The notes under the pieces are model-generated. The model saw only the letters and a program-made list of their open reading frames with translations. It was not told the DNA's origin and ran no database searches. Of a stretch of 64,000 bases of DNA, positions 25,701 to 37,700 are shown in pieces. Each line of letters begins with the position of its first letter. Within the stretch, counting starts at the first letter, position 1. The stretch spans positions 6,932,502 through 6,996,501 of the forward strand of contig JAQNBH010000005.1 in the NCBI GenBank assembly GCA_028752905.1, written 5' to 3'. A program made the translations under genes and the position numbers. Source of the DNA: Cladorhizidae sp. MBARI D1340-BT2 (taxonomy: Eukaryota; Porifera; Demospongiae; Poecilosclerida; Cladorhizidae).

Positions 25701-28700
25701 GCACCCCACATAGAGCATTCCACATAGAGCACTCCACATAGAGAACCGCACATAGAGCACCCCACATAGAGCACTCCACTCCACATAGAGCACTCCACAT
25801 AGAGCACTCCACTAGAGCACTCCACTAGAGCACTCCACATAGAGCACTCCACATAGAGCACCCCACATAGAGCACCCCACATAGAGCACCCCACATAGAG
25901 CACCCCACATAGAGCACTCCACATAGAGCACCCCACATAGAGCACTCCACATAGAGCACCCCACATAGAGCACCCCACAGAGAGCACTCCACATAGAGCA
26001 CTCCACGTAGAGCACCCCACGTAGAGCACCCCACGTAGAGCACTCCACGTAGAGCAACCCACATAGAGCACTCCACATAGAGCACCCCACGTAGAGAACT
26101 CCACATAGAGCACTCCACATAGAGCACTCCACATAGAGCACTCCACATAGAGCACTCCACATAGAGCACTCCACATAGAGCACTCCACATAGAGCACTCC
26201 ACATAGAGCTCTCCACATAGAGCACCCCACATAGAGCACCCCACATAGAGCACCCCACATAGAGCACCCCACATAGAGCACCCCACATAGAGCACCCCAC
26301 ATAGAGCACTCCACATAGAGCACTCCACATAGAGCACTCCACATAGAGCACTCCACATAGAGCACCCCACATAGAGCACCCCACATAGAGCACCCCACAT
26401 AGAGCACTCCACATAGAGCACTCCACATAGAGCACTCCACATAGAGCACTCCACATAGAGCACTCCACATAGAGCACTCCACATAGAGCACCCCACATAG
26501 AGCACCCCACATAGAGCACCCCACATAGAGCACTCCACATAGAGCACCCCACATAGAGCACCCCACATAGAGCACCCCACATAGAGCACCCCACATAGAG
26601 CACCCCACATAGAGCACCCCACATAGAGCACCCCACATAGAGCACCCCACATAGAGCACCCCACATAGAGCACCCCACATAGAGCACCCCACATAGAGCA
26701 CCCCACATAGAGCACCCCACATAGAGCACCCCACATAGAGCACTCCACATAGAGCACTCCACATAGAGCACTCCACATAGAGCACTCCACATAGAGCACC
26801 CCACATAGAGCACTCCACATAGAGCAGTGCGTTTGGTGTTCGCAGATAACTTTCCTAATTCATTCATTACTGGTAAAGGGTCATGTTCATGAGTTTGCCC
26901 TCAATGATTCTCGGTTAATTAAAACATATTAATTAAAACATATTAATTAAAACATAGACATCACACGCACTTGTCTTAATTGGTAACAAGAACTTCCCCT
27001 CCAGCTCTAAACAGCGTCAAATCTTTTAGCTAGAACTTGCTTTGACGATGAGAATGCAAGCAGAGCAAGCTGCAGTTTGGTTGGATCTGCTCCATTGAAG
27101 TAAGCCAACCAAGGCTATATCAAACTTGGTCTACAGCAACACTTCAGACAAAACCCATCCTCCTTTCTCAAAAGCGACGGATTCAGAGTGCTTCCCACAT
27201 AGTTGCAGCTTTCCTCAACAGAAGAGCTTGCAGAAGCTGCAGGATCTGCCAGAAAGACTATCCAAGATGGTGGTAGTGATGGGTAGTTGCTGCTTTCCTC
27301 AACAGAAGAGCTTGCAGAAGCTGTAGGATCTGCCAGAAAGAGACTGTCCAAGATGGTGTGGTAGTGATGGGTAGCTGCAATCGTTGGCCTTTTTTTTAAA
27401 TTGTCCTATACCCCCCCCCCCCCCCCCCCCCATTAACCAGAGCATGCATCATTGTAACTGCCCTCCCAATAGTAACCACAGGTTGGAACAATTAGTCACC
27501 CAGTTCCCTATAGAGTATATACAGTATGCACTCTATATGCATGCACTCACACTCATGTGTTCCTATGTAGGAGATGGTACGTGTGGTGAAGATCACGGTG
27601 CTGAAGAAGCACCAGTACTGCATTCTCCTGAACCCCATAGGGGCTGATGGGCGGAACTGTTTGGGCGTACGACAGATGAGGGTGGGGCCTAAGACATTCT
27701 TCCTGCAGCCAGGTGAGGAAAGAAAGATGGCGGCATGCGTGGAATGCACTAATCAGCAGGGTATGAGTGCCTTCATTGCTAATGAATGAGATAGCTACTG
27801 CATTGGAAGGAATGTGCTCAGATGCTTGCTATTGAAAGGGCGGTACAGAAAGTGCTCAATGCTTGCAAGTTCCCTGCCAAAATTATGTGCTAATTGACTA
27901 TGTGCTAATTGAATAATGACGGGAGTTTTCTTCTCGAGTTGCGGTGTGGTTATGCAATCTGGGTGTGGTTATGCAATCTGTCGACTTGGTTGGGATGTAA
28001 ATATTGTTGAAGACTTAGAAGACTGTAGATTCCTCCATCTGCTTTCATGTTGCATAGATGCGTGGGAAGGCTGCAATATTTTTCTCACAGTGGTCGTGCA
28101 TGCTGACCACTTTGTTCTGATGTAGTTAGATTTGTATGGGAATAGGGGAATCCTCTTTCACCGAGTCTTGAGTGGGATACATTCCCATCTCTCTATTGAT
28201 ACCTATGTTATGGTGTAGTTAAGCTCTGTATGGGTAAGGGACTGTATGGGTAAGGGAATCCTCTTTCACAGAGTCTTGAATGGGAAGCATTGCTACCCAT
28301 CTCTCTGTTATATGTTGTTAAGCTCTGTATAGGTAAGGGAACCCTCTTTCACAGAGTCTTGAGTGGGAATCATTGCTACCCATCTCTCTGTTGATACATA
28401 TAATGTAGTTAAGTTCTGTATGGGTAAGGGAATCCTCTTTCACAGAGTCTTGAGTGGGAATCATTGCTACCCATCTCTCTGTTGATACATATCTCTCTGT
28501 TGATACATATAATGTAGTTAAGTTCTGTATGGGTAAGGGAATCCTCTTTCACAGAGTCTTGAGTGGGAATCATTGCTACCCATCTCTCTGTTGATACATA
28601 TAATGTAGTTGAGTTCTGTATGGGTAAGGGAATCCTCTTTCACAGAGTCTTGAATGGGAAGCATTGCTACCCATCTCTCTGTTGATACATATATGTTGTT

Positions 28701-31700
28701 AAGTTCTGTATGGGTAAGGGAATCCTCTTTCACAGAGTCTTGAATGGGAAGCATTGCTACCCATCTCTCTGTTGATACATATCTCTCTGTTGATACATAT
28801 AATGTAGTTAAGCTCTGTATGGGTAAGGGAATCCTCTTTCACAGAGTCTTGAATGGGAAGCATTGCTACCCATCTCTCTGTTGACACATATCTCTCTGTT
28901 GATACATATAATGTAGTTAAGTTCTGTATGGGTAAGGGAATCCTCTTTCACAGAGTCTTGAGTGGGAAGCATTGCTACCCATCTCTCTGTTGATACATAT
29001 CTCTCTGTTGATACATATAATGTAGTTAAGTTCTGTATGGGTAAGGGAATCCTCTTTCACAGAGTCTAGAGTGGGAAGCATTCTGTGCCTACGTGTACCT
29101 ATTCTCTCTATTGGTACCTATGTTTTGATGTAGTTAAGCTTTGTATGGATAGGAGGGGCATCCTCTTTCACAAAGTCTTGAGTGGGAAGCCCAGCTGTGC
29201 CTACCAATCTCTCCACTGATTGACATGTACAACAATAATGCATTAACAGTGCACTTGATTTATTGTCACTATGCATGCATTTCTCTATAGGTGAGTGTTT
29301 GGAGGCTGGGATACAGAACACCATCTTGCTCCAGTCTGATGAGGCAGTAGTGCTCTATGCTGCTATAGGATTTGATGACGTGCTCCCCAATGGTCAGTTC
29401 AGATGAAAGCAAGGAGAGGGAAGAAGGGGGGGGGGGAGAGGGAGGGGGAGAGGGTCGTCAGTACTTATTGGAAGTGATTCAGATATACCTTTTTGGCTGG
29501 TGATTACAGTAAGTTACTGTAACAGTGTGTGATGATTAAGTTACTGTAACAGTGTGTGATGATTAAGGTTCTGTAACAGTGTGTGATGATTAAGTTACTG
29601 TAACTGTGTGGTGATTAAGTTACTGTAACAGTGTGTGATGATTAAGTTACTGTAACAGTGTGTGGTGATTAAGTTACTGTAACAGTGTGTGGTGATTAAG
29701 TTACTGTAACAGTGTGTGATGATTAAGTTACTGTAACAGTGTGTGGTGATTAAGTTACTGTAACAGTGTGTGATGATTAAGTTACTGTAACAGTGTGTGA
29801 TGATTAAGGTTCTGTAACAGTGTGTGATGATTAAGTTACTGTAACAGTGTGTGATGATTAAGTTACTGTAACTGTGTGATGATTAAGTTACTATAACAGC
29901 GTGTGATGATTAAGGTTCTGTAACAGTAACAGTGTGTGATGATTAAGTTACTGTAACAGTGTGTGATGATTAAGTTACTGTAACAGTGTGTGATGATTAA
30001 GTTACTGTAACAGTGTGTGGTGATTAAGTTACTGTACTGGATTTAGTCTGAACTGTTTTTGCTTTCTCGGTGTTTTTGAGGAATAGCTTGTAGTAGCTTG
30101 AGTTGCGGGAATGTCAAGCCAGGCAGAAGAAAGATGGTGGAGGAAATGAGGGACAAGGAGGAAGGAAGGGAGGAAGACGAGATAGAGGAGGAAGGAAGGG
30201 AGGAAGAGATGATGGAGAAGGAAGGAAGGGAGAAAGAGATGATGGAGGAGGAAGGAAGGGGGAAGAGATGATGGAGGAGGAAGGAAGGGGGAAGAGATGA
30301 TGGAGGAGGAAGGAAGGGGGAAGAAGATGGAGGAGGAAGGAAGGGAGAAAGAGATGATGGAGGAGGAAGGAAGGGGGAAGACATGATGGAGGAGGAAGGA
30401 AGGGGGAAGAAGATGGAGGAGGAAGGAAGGGAGAAAGAGATGATGGAGGAGGAAGGAAGGGAGAAAGAGATGATGGGGAGGAAGGAAGGGGAGAAGACAT
30501 AATGGAGGAGGAAGGAAAGGGAGAAGACATGATGGAGGAGGAAAGAAGGGGAGAAGACATAATGGAGGAGGAAGGAAGGGGGAAGACATGATGGTAGATC
30601 AAGTAGGGCTAGGAAGATGCAAGAGGTGATCATTAAGGCAGAGATGTTAAACCTTTTGAGAGTTGCGCAACAAGAGTCACCATAGCCTGGTAAGGGATAC
30701 CTGGTCCAAAGAGCCTGCTAGCATGTAAGTGAGCATCACGATCCATTTATCTGGAGGTTGGATGTGCCTGGTGGGACGAGAATGGCAGCTGTCCTTATCA
30801 GCACCATGTTGAGCAAGACAAAAAAGAGATCCCTAAACACACCAAAGAACTAAATCTTCACGGAAACTGATGCCATTGTGTGTGAATGTGCGTGCACGAG
30901 TAACTGCAGGAATCTTTTTTTATATTTTGTTGATTATTGTGGTTTCACAAACAAATCTGTGTAGTGCTCGTGGATGCCGGTTTAAGGATGCAGGTTTAAG
31001 GTTCACCATGGATCTGTGTAATGCTCATGGGCGTAGGTTCAAGGTTCAAGGTTCACCACCGCAAAAACCAGCACAAGTTGGTTTCTGAGAGAAACTTTTC
31101 ATGTCTTTTTTTTTTTATGCACAAAGATCCTCAAAGCTGTGAACTTGGAATGGGTGAAGGACTTGCTTAATTTTTTTCATTTTCTTAATTAAAACTTAAT
31201 GTGTGTGACATTATTGAACGAGTCTAGTTCTATTCAAGTGATGTGACACGATGTTACATTGTTGAACCAGCCTAGTTCTATTCAAGTGATGTGACAGTTG
31301 GTTCTATTCAAGTGATGTGACATTATTGAATCAGCCTAGTTCTCTTCAAGTGATGTGACATGATGTGACATTATTGAATCAGCCTAGATCTATTCAAGTG
31401 ATGTGACACGATGCGACATTGTTTAACCAACCTTTAGGCTTGGTTTAACCTGTATTAGTGTCGAGACCTATTAGACTTGAAACAACCCGAGCTGGTGAAA
31501 GTCACTTGCCACAGATGTCCACCTCACTCTTAAAGGCTGGTTCAGAAGCCAGGCTCTTTGGAGCTCTCCTTACCTTAGTCATTTCTAATTTATATATTTT
31601 AGCTGGAAAACTCGGCGTAGTCTTGACCTGAAGGACTGTCCTAGGAATTTTGGTTGGAGCTCTCTTTACCTTAGTCATTTCTAATGCATTAAAATAAAAA

Positions 31701-34700
31701 AATTTAGCTGGAAGACTCAACAATCCTCACCTGAAGGACTATCCTGCCAAGCCAGGAGTTTTGGGTTATGAAGAGTTATGGTGGATTATTGAGCTTTTTC
31801 TAGGATCCAGGTGGAGATGAAGGTGGAGATGATCTCAAGAACCGAAAGGGGCAACTGTCTCTTTCAATTTTAGCATATTCACTAAGGGTGCCTGTTTGAA
31901 AAAGATGATTGAGCCCTTGAAGTTCAAGGATTGTGGCATAAGGGATTTTTTTCCTTCTTTGAGAGCTTGTTGAATGAGAGGGAGATTTTGTTCGGGCCAA
32001 ACTTGAAGGTCAAGGGAGCTCTCTTTTGCTGTTGCTAATGTATTTTTACACAAGCCTCTCATACTACTACAGGTAGTCTTAATTAACCCCTTACTGCCAT
32101 CCTGCTCTATGGACTTGTGAACCCGATCCTCTATGGACTTGTGAACCCGATCCTCTATGGACTTGTGAACCCAAGTATTCCCACCTTTTATGCAAACCAG
32201 ACACAGACTCTTGCTGGGAAAGTCTGGCCCACATAGCACCACTAGGTCTTAGTGTTCCGCAGGATCATCAGTGGAGTGTGAACATTCCATATGCAACCTA
32301 AACCAGCTGGTGAGTCTAACTTGATTTAAAACTGAGCCTTCTAGCCATTGCTTGTCTCGTGGTATGGCCTGGAGTGGTAGCATTTATAGCACGCTGATAT
32401 ATGTCCACCTCTTCCCCAACCTGACTAACTTGTCTCTGCTGGTATCGTCTGGTGGCATCACATGACCAACTCCCAAGCTAACTACAACTAAATCCTTCAG
32501 CAGAGTCCAGAGAGCGTATGTCATTACAGCTAGAGCCAGGCTGCTGGGCTGCTTGGTGGATATCCAGGACTGAAATACATGACAATCCTGAAATCTTTGC
32601 TTCTTAATATATATATATCAGCCACCACAGCAGTCTGATGTGGTCATCCACTACCATATCAGACTTGGCAAGGAACAATGTGTGTATTTCTCCCTCACCC
32701 CAAGATATCTGCCGGCTTTTCTTCAGAGCATGAGGCAGAGGAGAGCAGAGACGATGGCTGCAAGTAATGGTGGTGGACGTGACTGGAGGAAAAAACTGGA
32801 GTTCTTCATCGTGACATTATTTGGATAATGACTGCCAGTAGAGCTATCAGCTGTGGAAGGATTCTGGACACTTCCTCTTTCGAGTGCCTTGAAATGTTGG
32901 GGGGGGGGGGGACAGGACTTTGTTATAGTGCTTTCATACATAGCTCCCCACATGTGGTGCCTTAGTAGACAATGACATATCATATGCTTTCAATTCTGTG
33001 TTATCCTGCTAGGAACTGTTGTGTACAGGGCCCCAGGAGACACTTGGATGGTAACGGGACCAGCCCAGTTCACTCCGCGAATTGAACTCGGCAAGATAGA
33101 GAAAAGGTAAGGTGTAAACATTGACTCGTATGGTGAGAGGGTTGACCCCACACTGCAATTGACACCGTACTGTGTCTGATATTGGACTGTGTTTAGTTAG
33201 GCCTCCAAACTCCTTAAAGGACCCCTAACTCCTTAGGGATCCCGATCCTTCTAGCAACCCCAAACTCCACCCAAACGCTCTAGAAACCCTAAATCCCACC
33301 CAAACTCCCTAGAGAACCCTAACTCCCAAGAGACCCCAAACTCCCTAAATCCCACCTAAACTCCCTAGAGACCCCTGACTCCCTGGAGACCCTAAACTCC
33401 ACCTAAATGCCTAAATCCCTAAATCCCACCTAAACTCCCTAGAGACCCCTGACTACACCCAAATGCCTAAATCCCACCTAAACTCCCTAGAGACCCCTGA
33501 CTCCCTGGAGACCCCAAACTCCCTAGACATCAAACTCCTTAGAGACACCAAACTCCCTAAATCCCCTAGAGCTCCCTAGACCACAAACTCCCTAGAGCCC
33601 AAATTAGCTCCAACATGGCCTCAAACTCCAGAGACAATAATGTGGCTCTCTACTAATTATAGGTTGTGGTCCCTACCACACTCTTGGACAATATAAAACA
33701 ACAGCTGCCTAGGCCTTAGCAATTTTTCCCCAGCAGCCTTAAAGCTAAATCATGAGGGATATAGGAGGTACCTGCTTAGTCTACTCTGCATGTGATTTTG
33801 GCAGACTGGCCCTATGACCGGAGCCAAAGTTAACCACACAGGCTGATTCATTCTAGATAGCATCTAAACATGGAGTTTGACACTTCTCCCTCCCTCCTTG
33901 CTGTGTTGTGTATGTATGCAACTTACATGTATCTAAGTGTGTTTCTAAATAGTGCCGAGTGTCACATGTATCTAAGTGTGTTTCTAAATAGTGCCGAGTG
34001 TCACATGTATCTAAGTGTGTTTCTAAATAGTGCCGAGTGTCACATGTATCTAAGTGTGTTTCTAAATAGTGCCGAGTGTCACATGCATACTGCATCCAAG
34101 TATGCTGTGTCACGTGACTAAACGAACCATCAACCACATTAACAAGCTGTAGTAATTGTGACGGGATCTGAGAAGAGAATTAATATCTCCTAACAACGCT
34201 TAGCCTCTTCTTTCAGACTTTCTTACCTTTTGTTCCTTATGAATTCACAAGGTGATTTGGTATGAAATGTGCTTCGTCTTGGAACATGTAACCAAGAGAA
34301 ATGTTTCAGACCAACCTTCAAAGCTTTCGTGCTTCCATCGGTGGTCTTCATCAGGAAGTTGACATCACTCACATCCCAATCCCAACACTAGGTGACTGCC
34401 TCAGAACATCTAGTGGTGGAATTTGGTCGTGACATTGTCACATTCACTTCTTAGTCGTGGGAAGGAAATCATAAAATGTTCAAATGAGCGACATTTTATA
34501 TTCATGATTTGAAACTTTCAGCGATGAATCTGTTCCAGTTCCCATTCCATAAGTAATTATGGGTACCAATAAACCAATAACTCAAAAATCTGATTCCCAT
34601 GTTTGCCGGAGTGTGGGTCACACCGGAGTAAAAGTCGCACCCAAAGTTGTACTGTACATCGCTCTATAATTCCCGGAGTAAGGTCACACAATAAATAAAC

Positions 34701-37700
34701 CACACCCATCGACCACCATGCAAGCGCTAGAGGAATATCCGAGCCCAGCATGAAGGGATCTGGCTGACCTTGGCAGCAACTGTAAACTCTATCTTGTCTC
34801 ACTGCTGTTTGCTTACTCCATACTCATTGTTCTCAGGTGTCTCTGCAAATTCAGCTGCTATGGCCTGTTGACCTTTATACATGTACTTCCTGCCCTATTT
34901 AGTGGGATTGGGTGTGTGTGTGTGTGTGACTGTGTGTGTGTGTGTGACTGTGTGTATGTGTGTGTGTGACTGTGTGTGTGTGACTGTGTGTGTGTGTGTG
35001 TGCAGGAAAAGTATCCCTCTGAACGAGAATGAAGGCATCTATGTGCGGGACATCAAGACTGGTGTGGTGAGGAGTGTCCTGGGACCACAGGCCTACATAC
35101 TCAAGGCCAACGAGGAGCTGCATGCCAAGCAGCTGGAGCCACTAGTGGAAGAAATCCTCAAGTAAGATCAGGAACTCGATGTTTCTCTTTCTTCCCTTTC
35201 TCTTCCCATCTGTCTTTCCCCCATCCCGGGCATCTCTTTCCCCACTCTCAACTTTCTCTTCACCCACTTTTATCTCTGTCTTCACCCACTCTCATCTCTC
35301 TCTTACCCTGCTCCTATCTGTCTCTTCCCCCACTCTCATCTCTCTCCCCCCACTCTCGTCTCTCCTCCCCTGAAGCGAATTTCAAATTAATTACAGGAGT
35401 CTGTTGCGCGCTCCTCCTCTCAATCATAATGCATTGTGTGCGCTGGTTTGATTACTGCAGGAATGGAGGAGGAATTGGCGATGCACATATCCGGAAGATG
35501 TCTTACTTCGAAGGCTCTGCTGACCCCAAATATAAGGTGCTAATGGAATGATCATGTGATTGGTCGTGTTAACAGACATAATTGGTGGCGTTGGTGGCAG
35601 CCTGTGCCACAGGCTCCACCACTAGCATGATAGATGTATGGCTGGTATGGTGTTTTGACATTTCTAAATATTAATGAGCACCTTCTGGAATATTAGTAAC
35701 TAGATATAAATGCACCATCACAAATAGAACCACACCCATCATATAAACCATGTTTATAAAACATGGTTGAATGGTCATATGTATAAAATTTAAAAAACAT
35801 TATTCGATTATGGTTGCTCTGACGACACCAACCACTCTCTGTCACTTGTGCACCATAGTCATAACCTTCACCATAGCCGTAACCATTTTACCTCCTTGTG
35901 GACCATAGCTGTAACCCCCTCTCTGCTCACCATAGCTATGTATAAACTCATCTTTGCTCACCATAATCGTAACCCCTCTCTGCTCACCATAGCTATGTAT
36001 AAACTCCTCTTTGCTCACCATAATTGTAACCCCTCTCTGCTCACCATAGCTATGTATAAACTCCTCTTTGCTCACCATAATTGTAACCCCTGTCTGCTCA
36101 CCATAGCTATGTATAAACTCATCTTTGCAACCCCTCTCTGCTCACCATAGCTATGTATAAACTGCTCTTTGCTCACCATAATTGTAACCCCTCCTGCTCA
36201 CCATAGCTATGTATATACTCATCTTTGCTCACCATAATGTAACCCTCTCTGCTCACCATAGCTATGTATAAACTCCTCTTTGCTCACCATAATTGTAACC
36301 CTCTCTGCTCACCATAGCTATGTATAAACTCCTCTTTGCTCACCATAATCGTAACCCCTCTCTGCTCACCATAGCTATGTATAAACTCCTCTTTGCTCAC
36401 CATAATTGTAACCCTCTCTGCTCACCATAGCTATGTATAAACTCCTCTTTGCTCACCATAATCGTAACCCCTCTCTGCTCACCATAGCTATGTATAAACT
36501 CCTCTTTGCTCACCATAATTGTAACCCTCTCTGCTCACCATAGCTATGTATAAACTCCTCTTTGCTCACCATAATCGTAACCCCTCTCTGCTCACCATAG
36601 CTATGTATAAACTCCTCTTTGCTCACCATAATTGTAACCCTCTCTGCTCACCATAGCTATGTATAAACTCCTCTTTGCTCACCATAATCGTAACCCCTCT
36701 CTGCTCACCATAGCTATGTATAAACTCCTCTTTGCTCACCATAATTGTAACCCTCTCTGCTCACCATAGCTATGTATAAACTCCTCTTTGCTCACCATAA
36801 TTGTAACCCTCTCTGCTCACCATAGCTATGTATAAACTCCTCTTTGCTCACCATAATTGTAACCCCTGTCTGCTCACCATAGCTATGTATAAACTCATCT
36901 TTGCTCACCATAATTGTAACCTCTCTCTGCTCACCATAGCTATGTATAAACTCCTCTTTGCTCAACATAATTGTAACCTCTCTCTGCTCACCATAGCTAT
37001 GTATAAACTCCTCTTTGCTCACCATAATTGTAACCCCTCTCTGCTCACCATAGCTATGTATAAACTCCTCTTTGGTCACCATAATTGTAACCCCTCTCTG
37101 CTCACCATAATTATAACCTCTCTCTGCTCACCATAGCTATGTATAAACTCCTCTTTGCTCACCATAATTGTAACCTCTCTTTGCTCACCATAGCTATGTA
37201 TAAACTCCTCTTTGCTCACCATAATCGTAACCCCTCTCTGCTCACCATAGCTATGTATAAACTCCTCTTTGCTCACCATAATTGTAACCTCTCTTTGCTC
37301 TCCATAGCTATGTATAAACTCCTCTTTGCTCACCATAATCGTAACCCCCCTCTGCTCACCATAGCTATGTATAAACTCCTCTTTGCTCACCATAATTGTA
37401 ACCTCTCTCTGCTCACCATAGCTATGTATAAACTCCTCTTTGCTCACCATAATCATAACCCCTCTCTGCTCACCATAGCCATAACTACTCCCCTTCCTCG
37501 CCTCCATAGTCGTAACCAGTCCCCCTCCATGCATACCATAATGATAACCACTCCTACTCCTTGATGACCATAGCGCCGTAGCTGTAACCATCTATAATAA
37601 CCTTGACCTCACACCCTTTTGACACGCAAAAAAAACTAGCCTGGGGCATATCCCAAGACCAACAACTGATTAACACATCACGCTAATTAATTAAGTCCAA

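Noticed and set aside
24089..26818. 909-codon open frame on the minus strand
   Set aside because: It is entirely a 14-bp tandem repeat without a stop, inside an MVP intron, and overlapping frames are equally open.
34600..34720. Second pair of transposon ends with GTCGCACC words
   Set aside because: Only one side is visible; no matching inverted end found nearby.
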